A DNA stretch of 64,000 bases from Nemertoderma westbladi (lineage: Eukaryota > Xenacoelomorpha > Nemertodermatida > Nemertodermatidae): assembly GCA_032718475.1 (NCBI GenBank), contig JAUCBJ010000165.1, positions 18,386 to 82,385 on the forward strand, read 5' to 3'. Made by a program: the position numbers and the translations under genes. The notes under the pieces are model-generated. The model was given only the letters and a program-made list of their open reading frames with translations, searched no databases and was not told where the DNA came from. Below are positions 52,585 through 63,249 of this stretch, piece after piece. Position 1 is the stretch's first letter, and the number at the start of each line of letters is the position of its first letter.

Positions 52585-52845
52585 ATTTGAGTTCAAATTA
52601 CTTATCGCAAACAATTGTTATAAGTGAAAGTAGATTCAATAAGAATCAAATATGCCCCAAATCAATCTACAACATATGCTATGGTAAATCTGATAGCAGA
52701 TTCACCATATAGATTGTATTGTTTAAAATATAATTCAAATTAACAAAGCTCCTTTCCTTGTTATAGGTTGATTTTGAGCATATTTGATTCTTATTGAATC
52801 GACTTCACTCATCACAGTTGTTCGCGATAAGTAATTTGAACTTAA
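52585..52845. repeat. Hairpin MITE-like repeat
   Basis: CAAATTACTTATCGC...GATTCAATAAGAATCAAAT at the left is mirrored by ATTTGATTCTTATTGAATC...GCGATAAGTAATTTG at the right. Arms are about 75 bp with mismatches, centred near 52715. Confidence 0.75.
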
Positions 52846-52925
52846 ATTAGTAATTTTGAAAAAACTTGATATGATATGGCAAATATGAAAGCAGATTTGG
52901 AATCAGCATTGTTTAATTATATACT
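52744..52925. repeat. Direct repeat, copy 1 of 2 (second at 53838-54016)
   Basis: ACAAAGCTCC, GATTTTGAGCATATT, GTTGTTCGCGATAAGT and TTGGAATCAGCATTGT occur in the same order at 52744-52925 and 53838-54016. Overlaps the right arm of the hairpin repeat. Confidence 0.8.
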
Positions 52926-53837
52926 AGAAAGCCAGCAAGCTGGCTTTAAACGAACCTGCCCCTCAAACCAGTACCGCAGTACCCTGAGTGAGCAAAAATG
53001 GAAACACCAAAATTGCCATCAACTCAACGATAGAAACACCAGCTGCTGGTATTCATGTGGGCCTAGTAAGCTACTACTATTTATTGAGTGGATAGCCCAA
53101 ACTGCAGAGAAGTATATTACTTGCCAAATTTATTACTATCTCACTCTAACCCAGACAGTAATCAAACATCAACTGTAAGTTTGTATAATGTATTACCCAC
53201 CAGATGAATAGCTCTTCCCAGTGAATCCTATGACAATAATCTATAAGGTTACTCACTGCTATGTTAGGTGGGAGGGAGTTGATGATAATGAATGAGGAGG
53301 GACACAACTAACACTACGTTTGTCTATGGAGGGTCTCCTTACAGCCAGCTGGCTGGCTTTTCTAGTTGAATCATATTATTCTGCAACCAAATAATTAACT
53401 CTTTTAGACGAATTTGTGCGTTTTTTTTTTGCCGGACTAACAAATTTTGGCGACGTTCTGTGCGAGATTGGCGATATTTGAAAAGATTCTGAGGCTCAAA
53501 TATGTTTCTCAAATGACTGAATAGCCCAAATAAAAAAGTTGGTGCATACTCGACGAGTTGAAATCGGTGAAATTCGACATTAAATTTTCAAAACCGCTAT
53601 TTTTCAGTGACCCCGTGATCGAAACGCCACAAAAAATATACAGTCTTGTGCGCAACCAAAATTTATGTAGAGTTTGTTATTAAAATTTTTGCGTACCTGA
53701 TTGAGTTTTTGAGATATTGTATGGTTATACATATCTATATACACACACACATAACCACATCGTGTTTTTGAACGGCTCAACTCTTGACAAGAACTACCCT
53801 GGCCTATTAATAGGCAGCTTCGTTATAATTCATATGA
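52926..53837. other. Gene-free stretch
   Basis: Only short ORFs and a CA-type simple repeat near 53740-53755. No recognised feature. Confidence 0.4.
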
Positions 53838-54016
53838 ACAAAGCTCCACTCAATATTAAGATTGATTTTGAGCATATTGGATTCTTATTGAATCAACTTA
53901 TCTCCTTTCAGTTGTTCGCGATAAGTCATTTGAACTCAAATTGACAATTTTGAAAAACTTGATGGGGTAGGGCAAATCTGAAATCAGATTTGGAATCAGC
54001 ATTGTCTAATTATGTA
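53838..54016. repeat. Direct repeat, copy 2 of 2
   Basis: Partner of 52744-52925, described there. Confidence 0.8.
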
Positions 54017-54024
54017 TAATACAT

Positions 54025-54148
54025 ATGTGCAAAGCTTCTTCCCATATAGTTCTCTTTTGTTCGATGGATGCACGCACATATCTCTGATGTGCAAAGCTTC
54101 TTCCCATATAGTTCTCTTTTGTTCGATGGATGCACGCACATATCTCTG
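54025..54148. repeat. 62-bp direct tandem duplication
   Basis: GTGCAAAGCTTCTTCCC through GCACGCACATATCTCTG occurs twice in immediate succession without visible differences. Confidence 0.85.
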
Positions 54149-54700
54149 TATCTATCAATCCTTATATGCTTTGAAGTACTGTATAGTATTGTTGTATATC
54201 ATGCAGCATATCATTTTAAAGTACAAATCAGATGCCATTTTTGGATTCTGCACCTTAAAATCTGTCAAAATCAAATTAAACGAACAGTTCCTAAATATAA
54301 TTAACCAAAAGTTAAGTTTTGTGGCCGATTATTGATATCGTACCAAATGGCGCTTAGGCACAAATGAGTGATGCTCGTGCAAGCATTTCCTATGGGTTTG
54401 TAATTTTTTTTACTAAACATAGCTTTGCATGGTTAGACAATGCTGAAATTGAGATTAACTGAAATAAGATGCAGGGAGGGGGAGGTAGACCTACAAAATG
54501 TTAATGCCAATATTTCAATATTTGATATTGAAAATTTAATTAATTGAAATTACATTTACTGTTAGAGCAGTGTCAACATTCTTCTTTATGTCTTCATTTA
54601 GAGTTCTTGAAATTATTTTTTTGGTTAAATTAACTAACTACCAACTAAAAGAACTGGTGTATTGTTTTTGTTATTTACTTTTATTTTCTTTGCCTTATAG

Positions 54701-54818
54701 ATTTCGGCAACGAAATCTTGAGGGGGTTGTGGACAACGCTCGCCCTATAGCGACGCTATCCGCATCCGAAGCATACTACCAAGCTTCAGTGTTTTCAGTA
54801 TTGTCTGGTAACCAGTAG
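54701..54818 (+). CDS. Candidate terminal coding exon of an unidentified host gene
   Basis: A long pyrimidine tract ending TTTCTTTGCCTTATAG precedes 54701. The following 118 bp are clearly richer in G+C than the surroundings and read RFRQRNLEGVVDNARPIA and TLSASEAYYQASVF to a TAG at 54818. Acceptor quality, base composition shift and clean stop suggest a last exon. No upstream partner exon was found and the peptide is not recognised. Chance occurrence remains possible. Confidence 0.3.
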
Positions 54819-54914
54819 TGTACCGTGCTGATAGGACTACTGTAGTGCTACCAGTATTTTTCGCACCACATACTTCAGCATATACATTTATTCATACCTA
54901 TATTCATACATAGA

Positions 54915-55405
54915 GGTGGAGCTGCAGTATACTTAAAAAAAGGGGTTACTGGTATAGAGAGAACCGACCTAAAAATAAATATTCCTGGGGTTGAAAATGT
55001 TTGGACTGAAATTCAACAAACAAAAAGTAACTCTAAAAATAATTCCCTAATCGTCGGCTGTATTTACCGGCCTGGTTCGGACGACTATGATACCTTTATT
55101 TCAAAATTAGAGGCCCAATTTGAGAATTTAAATAAAGAAAAATGTGATGTAATAATATATGGAGATTTTAATATAGATTTGCTGAAACACACAGGGAATT
55201 CAAAAAGGTATCTTGATATAATTAATGCTTCTGGTTTTAAACAACACATTCGAAATGCTACGCGAATTTTTAAGGATTCTAAAACGCTTATCGATCATTT
55301 ATTTACAAATATTTCTCACAAAGTTATAGTCTGGAAACTTTCTTACTGAAGTTGGGTCTACAGACCACCTGCCAATCTTCGGAGTATTAAAAAATGTAGG
55401 TAGCT
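54915..55405 (+). pseudogene. CR1/Jockey-like LINE: endonuclease C-terminal half
   Basis: GGAAVYLKKG, IVGCIYRPGSDDYD, IIYGDFNIDLLK and KTLIDHLFTN are classical LINE endonuclease landmarks. The frame shifts after SHKVIVWKLSY near 55349, and the final STDHLPIFG motif continues in another frame. The N-terminal catalytic Glu region is absent. Confidence 0.8.
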
Positions 55406-55414
55406 ATTTTCATA

Positions 55415-57181
55415 TTGAAAAGAAGTTTAGATATGACTATAGTAACTTTAATGAGTTTAACTTTTCTCATGATCTTGAAAATCCAGCGAACTGGAACTAT
55501 ATCGATCCTAAAATTCCTCTGGAACAAAAACGAGTTATTTTATAACGATTTAAAGACGATATGTGATCAACATGTAAAACATGTAAAAATTATAAATATG
55601 GCTATTTCAAACAACACATCTCGTTGCACGCCTAAACGTCTGCGTCTCAAACAAAACAATAGCCAGAATATAAGCGATAATCCTCAACTTATTGCAGAAG
55701 AGTTTAATACTTTTTTTACAAATGTCGCAAAAAACCTTGCTGGGAATTTGCCTCAGGCCAAAACTTGCCCGCTAAAATTGATAAAGGGAATCAAATCTCC
55801 TTCAAAGTCGTTTTCATTGATTGAAACATCAGCTGTAGAGGTTGAGTACCATATTCGCCTCCTGAAGGAATCTAGTTCAACAAATGACGTAATCCCAATC
55901 AAACTTGTAAAAATAGGAGCTCATATAATATCTCATCATCTATCTGATTTAATTAATGTATCCTTTCGCAGCGGAAAATTCCCGAATTCTTTAAAACAGG
56001 CAAGAGTAACCCCTGTCTATAAAGCAGAAGACCCCCTAGAAGCAAGCAATTATCGCCCAATTAGTGTTCTCCTGGTTTTTAGTAAGATTTATGAAAAGAT
56101 TATTTATGACCAATTAGCATTGTTCATATCACGTCACAATTTGTTAATTAATAGTACGTTTGGATTTAGAAAAAATCGTAGCACCTTTCAGGCTATCCTC
56201 ACTGTAACAGAATAAATAATTGACGCTATTGAATCTGGAGAATCATCTTGTGCCTTATACATCGATATAAGGAAAGCATTCGACACAATTGATCATAGTG
56301 TTTTGCTTAAAAAATTAGAATACTACGGTGTGCGAGGCAAACCCCTTAATCTATTTAAAGACTATGTTTCAAACCGAACCCAGAACGTTAACTTAAACGG
56401 ATATTCCACTTCAATTGCCACCATAACAACTGGAGTCCCACAAGGTAGCCTTTTAGGCCCATTATTATTTTTGGTCTATATCAACGATTTATCCGCAGTT
56501 ACAGATATAGAAACAACCTTGTTCGCGGATGATGCTAGTTTCATTACCCGCCATAAAGTACCCAAAAACGTTTTTGACAAAGTTAATGGGGAATTAATCA
56601 AAATCCAGGAATGGCTCGTGTCAAATCGATTAACGTTAAACGTGAAGAAAACAGAATATATTTTCTACGGAAATAAATTTTGCGATCGTCATTTGAATAT
56701 AGGAGGAACAAGGTTGAAACAAGTGCAACAGATTAAATATCTAGGTGTAGTAATGGATGCTAATGTAACATGGAAAGCAAATCTAGAGTTTGTTTTAAAA
56801 AAAATATCAAAATGTTCTGGATTGTTTTATAAATTACGGCATCTGTTTTCTCTTAATATTTTAAAGCAACTTTACTACTCCCTCGTTCACCCATATATCC
56901 AGTATTGCTTAATAGTCTGGGGTCGAGCCAAACAAAGTCAAATACAAAAAATTCGTATTAAAGTTGATAAAATTTTAAGGTGCATCACCTATTCTGATAA
57001 CCAAAGCCATTCATTTCCAATTTATCGTAATTTACGTATATTGCCGATTCAGCACTTACACTGTCTACAATTAGGTCTACTAATGCATTCCGTTTTCTAT
57101 GAATATGAAGTAACTGACTTTTCAAAATCTTTTCAACGTGTAGGACAGATTCATCGATATCATACAAATCGGCGGGGTTGA
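55415..57181 (+). pseudogene. CR1/Jockey-like LINE: reverse transcriptase with one internal stop
   Basis: One frame from 55415 to 57181 is interrupted only by TAA at 56213-56215, between FQAILTVTE and IIDAIESGESSCALYIDI. Motifs are SNYRPISVL, FGFRKNRST, IDIRKAFDTIDH, GVPQGSLLGPLLF, the active site TLFADDASF and NVKKTEY, IKYLGVVMD. The first 40 or so codons of this frame are probably out-of-frame linker; genuine similarity begins near 55540. The stop ends any RT function unless suppressed. Confidence 0.85.
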
Positions 57182-57800
57182 CTTTTGTGACGATCACGGC
57201 GATGTTCTACGGTATGCTTTAATGTTAGCTTGACTTTGACTAACACATTTGTCGATGAGTGGGAAACTTTAAGGAAAAAACAATAAATTCAATAACATTG
57301 AATTTAATCCCTAACATTAACAGGACACCCCTGTCTAGTCTGCCTTGTACATGAACAGTAGGTACTGTAGTTTGAAGCTGCTAAAGTATGTATAGGCTTT
57401 TAGTAAGAACTACTTCAGTCAAAATGTTTCAATTTCTATTGTGCTTTCTATCTGTTATTAAATAGAGAGGGGGGGGGGTCGAGCTTGCGTGAAAGTTTAT
57501 GACAGAAGGGGGGGGGGTCGAAAAACTGGAAAATTTGCAGGTACTTTTCAGGCACGGAAAAATCAAGTCTGGCTGTCGGGCTGTCTGTCGGAATGTCGGT
57601 TTGTCTGTTGATTTGTTCGTCAAAATACAATAAAAAACACAACATTGCTATAACATTCGCTATGGGGTTTTCCTGGTCGATGATTTAATTTCTGATGTCA
57701 GTTTTGATGTTTGGTAATATCTAGAACGTCTGTTTGTCGGGATCAGAATATACATTTTATTGTGAAAATAATTTTTAATGTTATTTTTATATGATACGCT
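57182..57800. other. Insertion or expanded spacer inside the LINE C-terminus
   Basis: About 620 bp without coding similarity separates two parts of the LINE protein that should be adjacent. It contains two GGGGGGGGGTCGA-type G runs near 57468 and 57511. Inverted ends and a target duplication are not evident. Confidence 0.5.
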
Positions 57801-57980
57801 GAAACAAACAAATTTTTTATACCTCGGAAAAAACTAACACTCGGCCAGGCATCTCTTGCATACGCTGGGGCAAAATTGGGGAATAATATTCCGGAATGTA
57901 TATGTACCATTAATTCTAAAGGACTATTTAAAAACAATTTAACTAATGAATTATTCAAACATGAAAAACCGTTTATATAA

Positions 57981-59144
57981 GTACTACTTTGCAGTTGCAA
58001 ATAATACAGCATAACCAATATTAAAATTGAATTTTTACTACATTCGAGCATGCTGGCATTCGAGAGAAAACGAGCAAGAGCAGTCAATGGGGTAATTCGA
58101 GTGTCCACTGGTAACACTGTGGAACCCCTTTTTATCTTCTCCTTAATATATTGCTTTACAAATGTACTGTATCTCATCTCGCAATATAATATAGATTGGA
58201 TTTAAATACAACAAGCTAGTAGACATAGATGAAATCCACTAAATGATTGATCTTGACTTCACTGACGATCCATTGAATGTTGTTCTAAGAATACTCTGCT
58301 GACATGCAGCATTCAACGTTGGCAATATTTTTTTCAAAATGCTCAATTTTGTCTTGAAGTCTGAATCTGGCTTACACAATATACTAACAACTCAGTACAT
58401 ACAACCAAATACAGGAATGGGTAGTACCTGTGTATAGGAGTATATGGATCATATAATCCTATATATAGATACATACTCTTACAGCTCCTAGCTGGGTGTT
58501 CACATAAAATGCCGACCTTGTGCTGGTTGCCAGATATGTGGCTGGTTGCGAGGAAAGGGAGCTGGGGACAACGTAGTCGATTTTGCGTTTTTATGCCTAT
58601 TAGATGTAAAATTTTCTGGGCTTTACGAGATTTTTTATATCGTTTTTCATTAAAAAGTTAGGAGTGTTTAAGTAAAAACAAAAAAATTAAAATGCATCTC
58701 TCTTTTCTCACAATCAGTCTCAACTTTTTGCTGTGGTCCCTTTCTGGCACCCATCTCAACTATTTTGTTACATTATGTCAACGTAAGAGCGTTCTGGTGA
58801 ATTACCCGTAACGCTGCAAAGTACTACTTTGCAGCGTTGCGGCCTATATAACGGAACGCTGCAAAGTAATCAATAACATGGAAACAACTTAAATTACAGT
58901 ATTCCAGAATGTATTATTTCACTTTATATTAATGCGTGATTCTTTATTCAATAACGCAGCACGTGTTGCATAATGCGTGCGTCCAGTTTGAAGTGAAGGG
59001 AATAGCTATACTGTATGTAAATAATTGTTTAACCTGATCACGAATAAAGCAATTTTTTCAATATGTGTCAATGTGCGGCACGTAAAATACAAGTAGCACA
59101 AATTTATTAAAAAAAAATTTATTTAAAATTATTTCGATATCAAC
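57981..59144. other. Gene-free stretch with a short hairpin
   Basis: Contains the hairpin at 58810-58838 (AACGCTGCAAAGTA, C, TACTTTGCAGCGTT) with a third half-copy (AACGCTGCAAAGTA) at about 58853. Otherwise featureless. Confidence 0.5.
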
Positions 59145-59449
59145 CTGATCTTTACATTTTCGCGATGTTTTCGTCATAGCGACTGACTTCACCCAGCTCG
59201 CTCATCATCGTCCCCGGTTTCTGTCACGAGCAGCTCTATTTTTTCACTGAATTCTCGAATGTTTCTCATTTGAACCTCCACGGAATTGATCTCAGCGAGA
59301 ATCTCATCCGTATTTGGATTCTTTGTGAACACCATCTGTCTAGTATCCACGTACAGAATAACGTTTGATTCACCAGCAATGCGAGTCACAATAGACCTGT
59401 GGCTGTGCCCCCCACGCCTACGCTTTAATTGCACTAATGAATCTGCCAT
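59145..59449 (-). pseudogene. BEL/Pao gag N-terminus remnant
   Basis: Starts at ATG 59449 with LVQLKRRRGGHSHRSIVTRI, then a helical segment (EILAEINSVEVQMRNIREF) and an acidic TETGDDDE stretch. After the stop at 59189 the next frame continues ELGEVSRYDENIAKM to another stop. The LKRxRGG start and the acidic-to-YDExI ending are typical of the DUF1759-type gag N-terminus of BEL/Pao elements. The rest of the element is absent downstream. This strand carries pol further up (63250-64000), but in the wrong order to be one intact element. Confidence 0.55.
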
Positions 59450-59501
59450 AATAATTATTATACAGTACAGTTTATTTTAAGTTAAATTGGCCATTTAATT
59501 A

Positions 59502-59517
59502 GGTCCAGGCACCAAAA
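59502..59517 (-). promoter_or_regulatory. Candidate retroelement primer-binding site
   Basis: On the minus strand TTTTGGTGCCTGGACC follows directly after a CA dinucleotide and precedes the gag ATG by 53 bp. This is the expected position and the TGG-starting form of an LTR element primer-binding site. The tRNA is not assigned. Confidence 0.4.
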
Positions 59518-59927
59518 TGTAAGGAAAATACCCAAACATGAAACAGTATGACACTCATAAACTAATAACTAATAAAGAATAAGATAAGATAATAACGAAC
59601 TGACAGGAAACATAATATAACAATATCGTAACACAGAGTAAGGGGAACACATCAGCTGAATAGCCCATTCACCATGATAGTAACTAGGAATATAATCAAC
59701 TTATAATGAGAAAAACTAATAACTACTAAATGTGGATAATTTATGACCTATACACGAATATATTTCGTACAACCATCAAATGTTTTCACCACCTAATACT
59801 ATTACATAATGAGAGAGACTGTACTTTGGATTAATAATAATAATACAATATAAATACATAATATATTTTGGATCTTATCATGTCACGAACTGCCGGACAC
59901 CGGAACCGGAAATACTCCCACCGAACA
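59518..59927 (-). repeat. Candidate 5' LTR of a BEL/Pao remnant
   Basis: On the minus strand the stretch begins TGTTCGGTGGGAG and ends CCTTACA, immediately before the candidate primer-binding site, giving about 410 bp with TG...CA ends. No second LTR copy was seen in the window, so this rests on position and terminal dinucleotides only. Confidence 0.35.
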
Positions 59928-62900
59928 TGAACTATATGAGATCCTGTACTTATACCATTCAGCCATTAAAATAATAGACAATTGTTTGAGCAATGTTGTG
60001 GCATAAACCAGCAAATGGCAAATACATAAACAATAACTAGTAAGGAGTTGTTATCCAACCCAACCTTTAACATCATCGAATAAATAATTGTCTCTTTTGT
60101 TGAATGCTGCGTTTTTCTATAAAAAAAATATTATTTTCATATTAATAATAATAGTTACATCCTCCCCCGATGCAAACGTAATTATAAAAATAACTGCCGG
60201 TTTGTATCCAAACAACTACACCACCCACCATATAATGTAATTAATACATCATACTATAGAATATGTGACATGTTCAATTCTTCAAATCTGATTACCTAAC
60301 TCATTGGTTCTATAATACTACATATTACTGTTTAATCATTAATTATTGTGCTGTAGGTAGGTAAATAGGCGCTATGGGCTGATTATGCAATTTGCTCTGT
60401 ATATGTTGCCTGCATTAAAAATTAAATAATAATAATAATAATATACATCAATTCCGTGATTGAACAATTATTACAAAATACCAACTTCTACTACCTAATT
60501 CCACTTCTAATACATTATAGTCGTTATATTTTTATTTCCATTCCAGTACTAATAATTACCTAGAACTACTAAACTTCTAAGTACATACTTGTACTCATTT
60601 AAGAGTGGATATTTTGTTATAGATGGTTAAACCAATACAAGAACCAGAGTAAGATATGGTAAACGAAGGTAACCCTTTGAACTAAAACAGAAACATCAAG
60701 GTTAATCAATTGTGTATTCTTATTTTACTTAAAGTTAATGAAGAAGTAAGTTATAGCCGTTTGTTACTTACAACGGTGGTGATGACATTATAAGAATGGC
60801 CACCTGGGTTTGATCCGCAGGAAACACAAACTCGGGGGAGAGACGAAAGACTCTCCCTTTAAATCGGGATTTGGCTAACCCAAAATGGAAGGTTCCGTTA
60901 AACTCACGGGTTCTGGCTGTCTGATTTGGAACTTACCTCTTACCTGACTGCCTGAAGAAAAAATGTCTGTATCTACTAATTCCGAAAGTATGGTCGGTAA
61001 CTGTTCAGACACAAGAGCTGAGGATACAAATAAACAACAGAAAAAGGTGTCTGGCTTCCGCTAACTCGTAGAGAGAACGGGGACAGAGCAAAAATGCACC
61101 TCAAAACCGAGACTGTAACCAGGTAACCGAGCACTTCAATAAACACTCCGCCAACGTCGTCACGTTATTGGCTAATTGGCGGAAGGGGAAAAACGTAAAT
61201 AACAAACCAAAGATCAATGATAAGCTAGGCTTTATTCACTATTCAGTCAGTCAGTTATTATCAGATTATCAACGATAGACTGCAATTTACAGAGTGCTTT
61301 AACGAAGGCCAAGCCTTGCACTGCAATTTACCCGTGAACACGTTAACAAAGGACTAGTTCCTCCCGACATCAATAACAACAATATTACAAAATACTGAAA
61401 CACCGGTAGTGTACTACCTACCACAGTATTGCTGTACTGAACAAACAAAGTCAGATAGTGCTTTAACGAAGGCCAAGCCTTACACTGCAATACCGGTATC
61501 GGACATTTGTCACCTAAGATACAGTAGAAAGTGGACGGATAGGCAGATATTTTCATACCGCTCCTATTTATTGCGACCAAAAAGAGCAATAAATACATAA
61601 CAAAAATACAGGCTGGCCGTTGTAACAAATCATATCTAGCACATATGTCGGGACGATAAAAGAAAAATAGAATTGTTTAACATATATACAACACACATGG
61701 TCAAGTGGCACATATAAAACACAAAAATTAACCATTAATTACCAATATTACAAACAGCACAAGAAGGTTGCTATATTTGGGTCCACTTCAGATTATAAAA
61801 ATAAAGAACGTAAATTTTTTGATTCAAAGAGATACACAAAATATAACTATCAATAAAAGTTACATAAATTTATGAAATCCACAAGTACTTGTTACGCATT
61901 TTCAAAACGTAATAACAATGTAATTCTCGACTAATAACAAGAAAATACGAGATTACTGAAAGAAGATAGATCAGGATCAGGGACTTTGGTTCAGCTTCAT
62001 CTGAACGCTTCACCCAAAGAATCACTGAGGTCTCCACATTGACATTGAACGATAAGTTACTCTGCCGAGTATATAGAACTTCATTAACATCCCAAAAATC
62101 ATCAACTGCGACCCAAGATGACGCAAACTGATCAAGGAAATGAAAGAGTTGAATCTGTCGTGTTCTTTCAAAGAGCAGATATTCCAATTTATGAACGACC
62201 TCCTAGTCAGAAGGGCAGTTCATTGATGTAACCAACAGGGCCGGCGTGAGGGTCTGCGGGGTCTCTAAACTGGTACCGGTACACGAGAAAGGTGAGAGAA
62301 TTCCCTATGGCGACTGAGATATAGACATAGAGGCGAGTAGTCGATCATCGAAGTTGATTATCAATGTGACAAATTAACAACCCGGCAGCAAATAGATCAA
62401 ATGGGCGTGTAAATACATAATCTTGGTTCATCAATGATTGTTTCCGCGAGTTAATTCTCTCGGGTTCTACAGTTCGACATAGATCCATAGTGAAGCTAAT
62501 TTCCACATATTAAGGACTCAACCCAGAAAACAATATATTGGTATTGACCCATATGTGGCGTCATAATTATCCAGGCTCAGATATAATGGTACCCGAAAAT
62601 TTGCATGATGGCTCTTCCTTTTGTCAAAAAGCCATAAACAGGTTAGATGTTCCGAAGTTCGTGTCCGAACATAGCAGCAGAATCAAGAATTGGGCAAGAG
62701 GAGAGGAGGGGAAAGGAGCCAACGGAAGCAATTTTTTGAATTCTAAAAATTTTAATATAGGGCATATCGAAATAATGAGGAAATTATACATATATATTAA
62801 TGTATATGAATATCTCAGCTACATGGGTCAGCAATTGGAATCTTGTCGGTGTCGGTAAAATCAGTAAGTCAGTTAGTCAGTAGTCAAACCAAACTATTTC

Positions 62901-63249
62901 ATTGACCCAAAATCAATTAGCCAGAATCCATGTGTTGAACCTTAACTACTGTGACAAAGGGCATATATACATGGTTAACGATAACAAACATACACACAAC
63001 CTTTCCATATATACAATTTTTAGGCGGATTAGTACTTGGATGATCAGGAGCTAATAATCCCACAAGGTTGAACAACAAATGTGCCATTCCTTTCTGCAGG
63101 TTAATAAGTACTGGTACATATCCAAATCCATATCATACTGTATATATATAACTAACTAAGTAAGATAAGTACCTAAGTTCTAATCACACAAAGTGTTTCT
63201 ACAAATTTTCTGATATCATGTACAAATAAAATATCAGCTCGACTTTAAA
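59928..63249. other. Gene-free stretch
   Basis: AT-rich sequence. A 25-bp segment (GTGCTTTAACGAAGGCCAAG) occurs at about 61295 and 61460. The 3' LTR of the BEL pol at 63250 would be expected just below it, but no ends could be defined. Short ORFs near 61870-62187 and 62538-62858 have no motif. Confidence 0.4.

Larger units (their letters stand above)
54913..57980 (+). mobile_element. CR1/Jockey-like LINE, truncated and interrupted
   Basis: In order: C-terminal half of an AP endonuclease (54915-55405), reverse transcriptase (to 57181), an insertion of about 620 bp, then the typical LINE C-terminal tail (57801-57980). The 5' end of the endonuclease is missing. The tail reads FIPRKKLTLGQASLAYAG and AKLGNNIP, the expected continuation of the HRYHTNRR segment before the insertion. 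Clade is inferred from motif style only. Confidence 0.8.

Noticed and set aside
57743-58177. 144-codon minus-strand ORF
   Set aside because: It is antisense to the LINE C-terminal tail on the plus strand, which has the recognisable motifs.
60963-61065. Short plus-strand ORF starting MSVSTNSES after a leader-like sequence
   Set aside because: Only 33 codons, with no similarity or context to support a gene.
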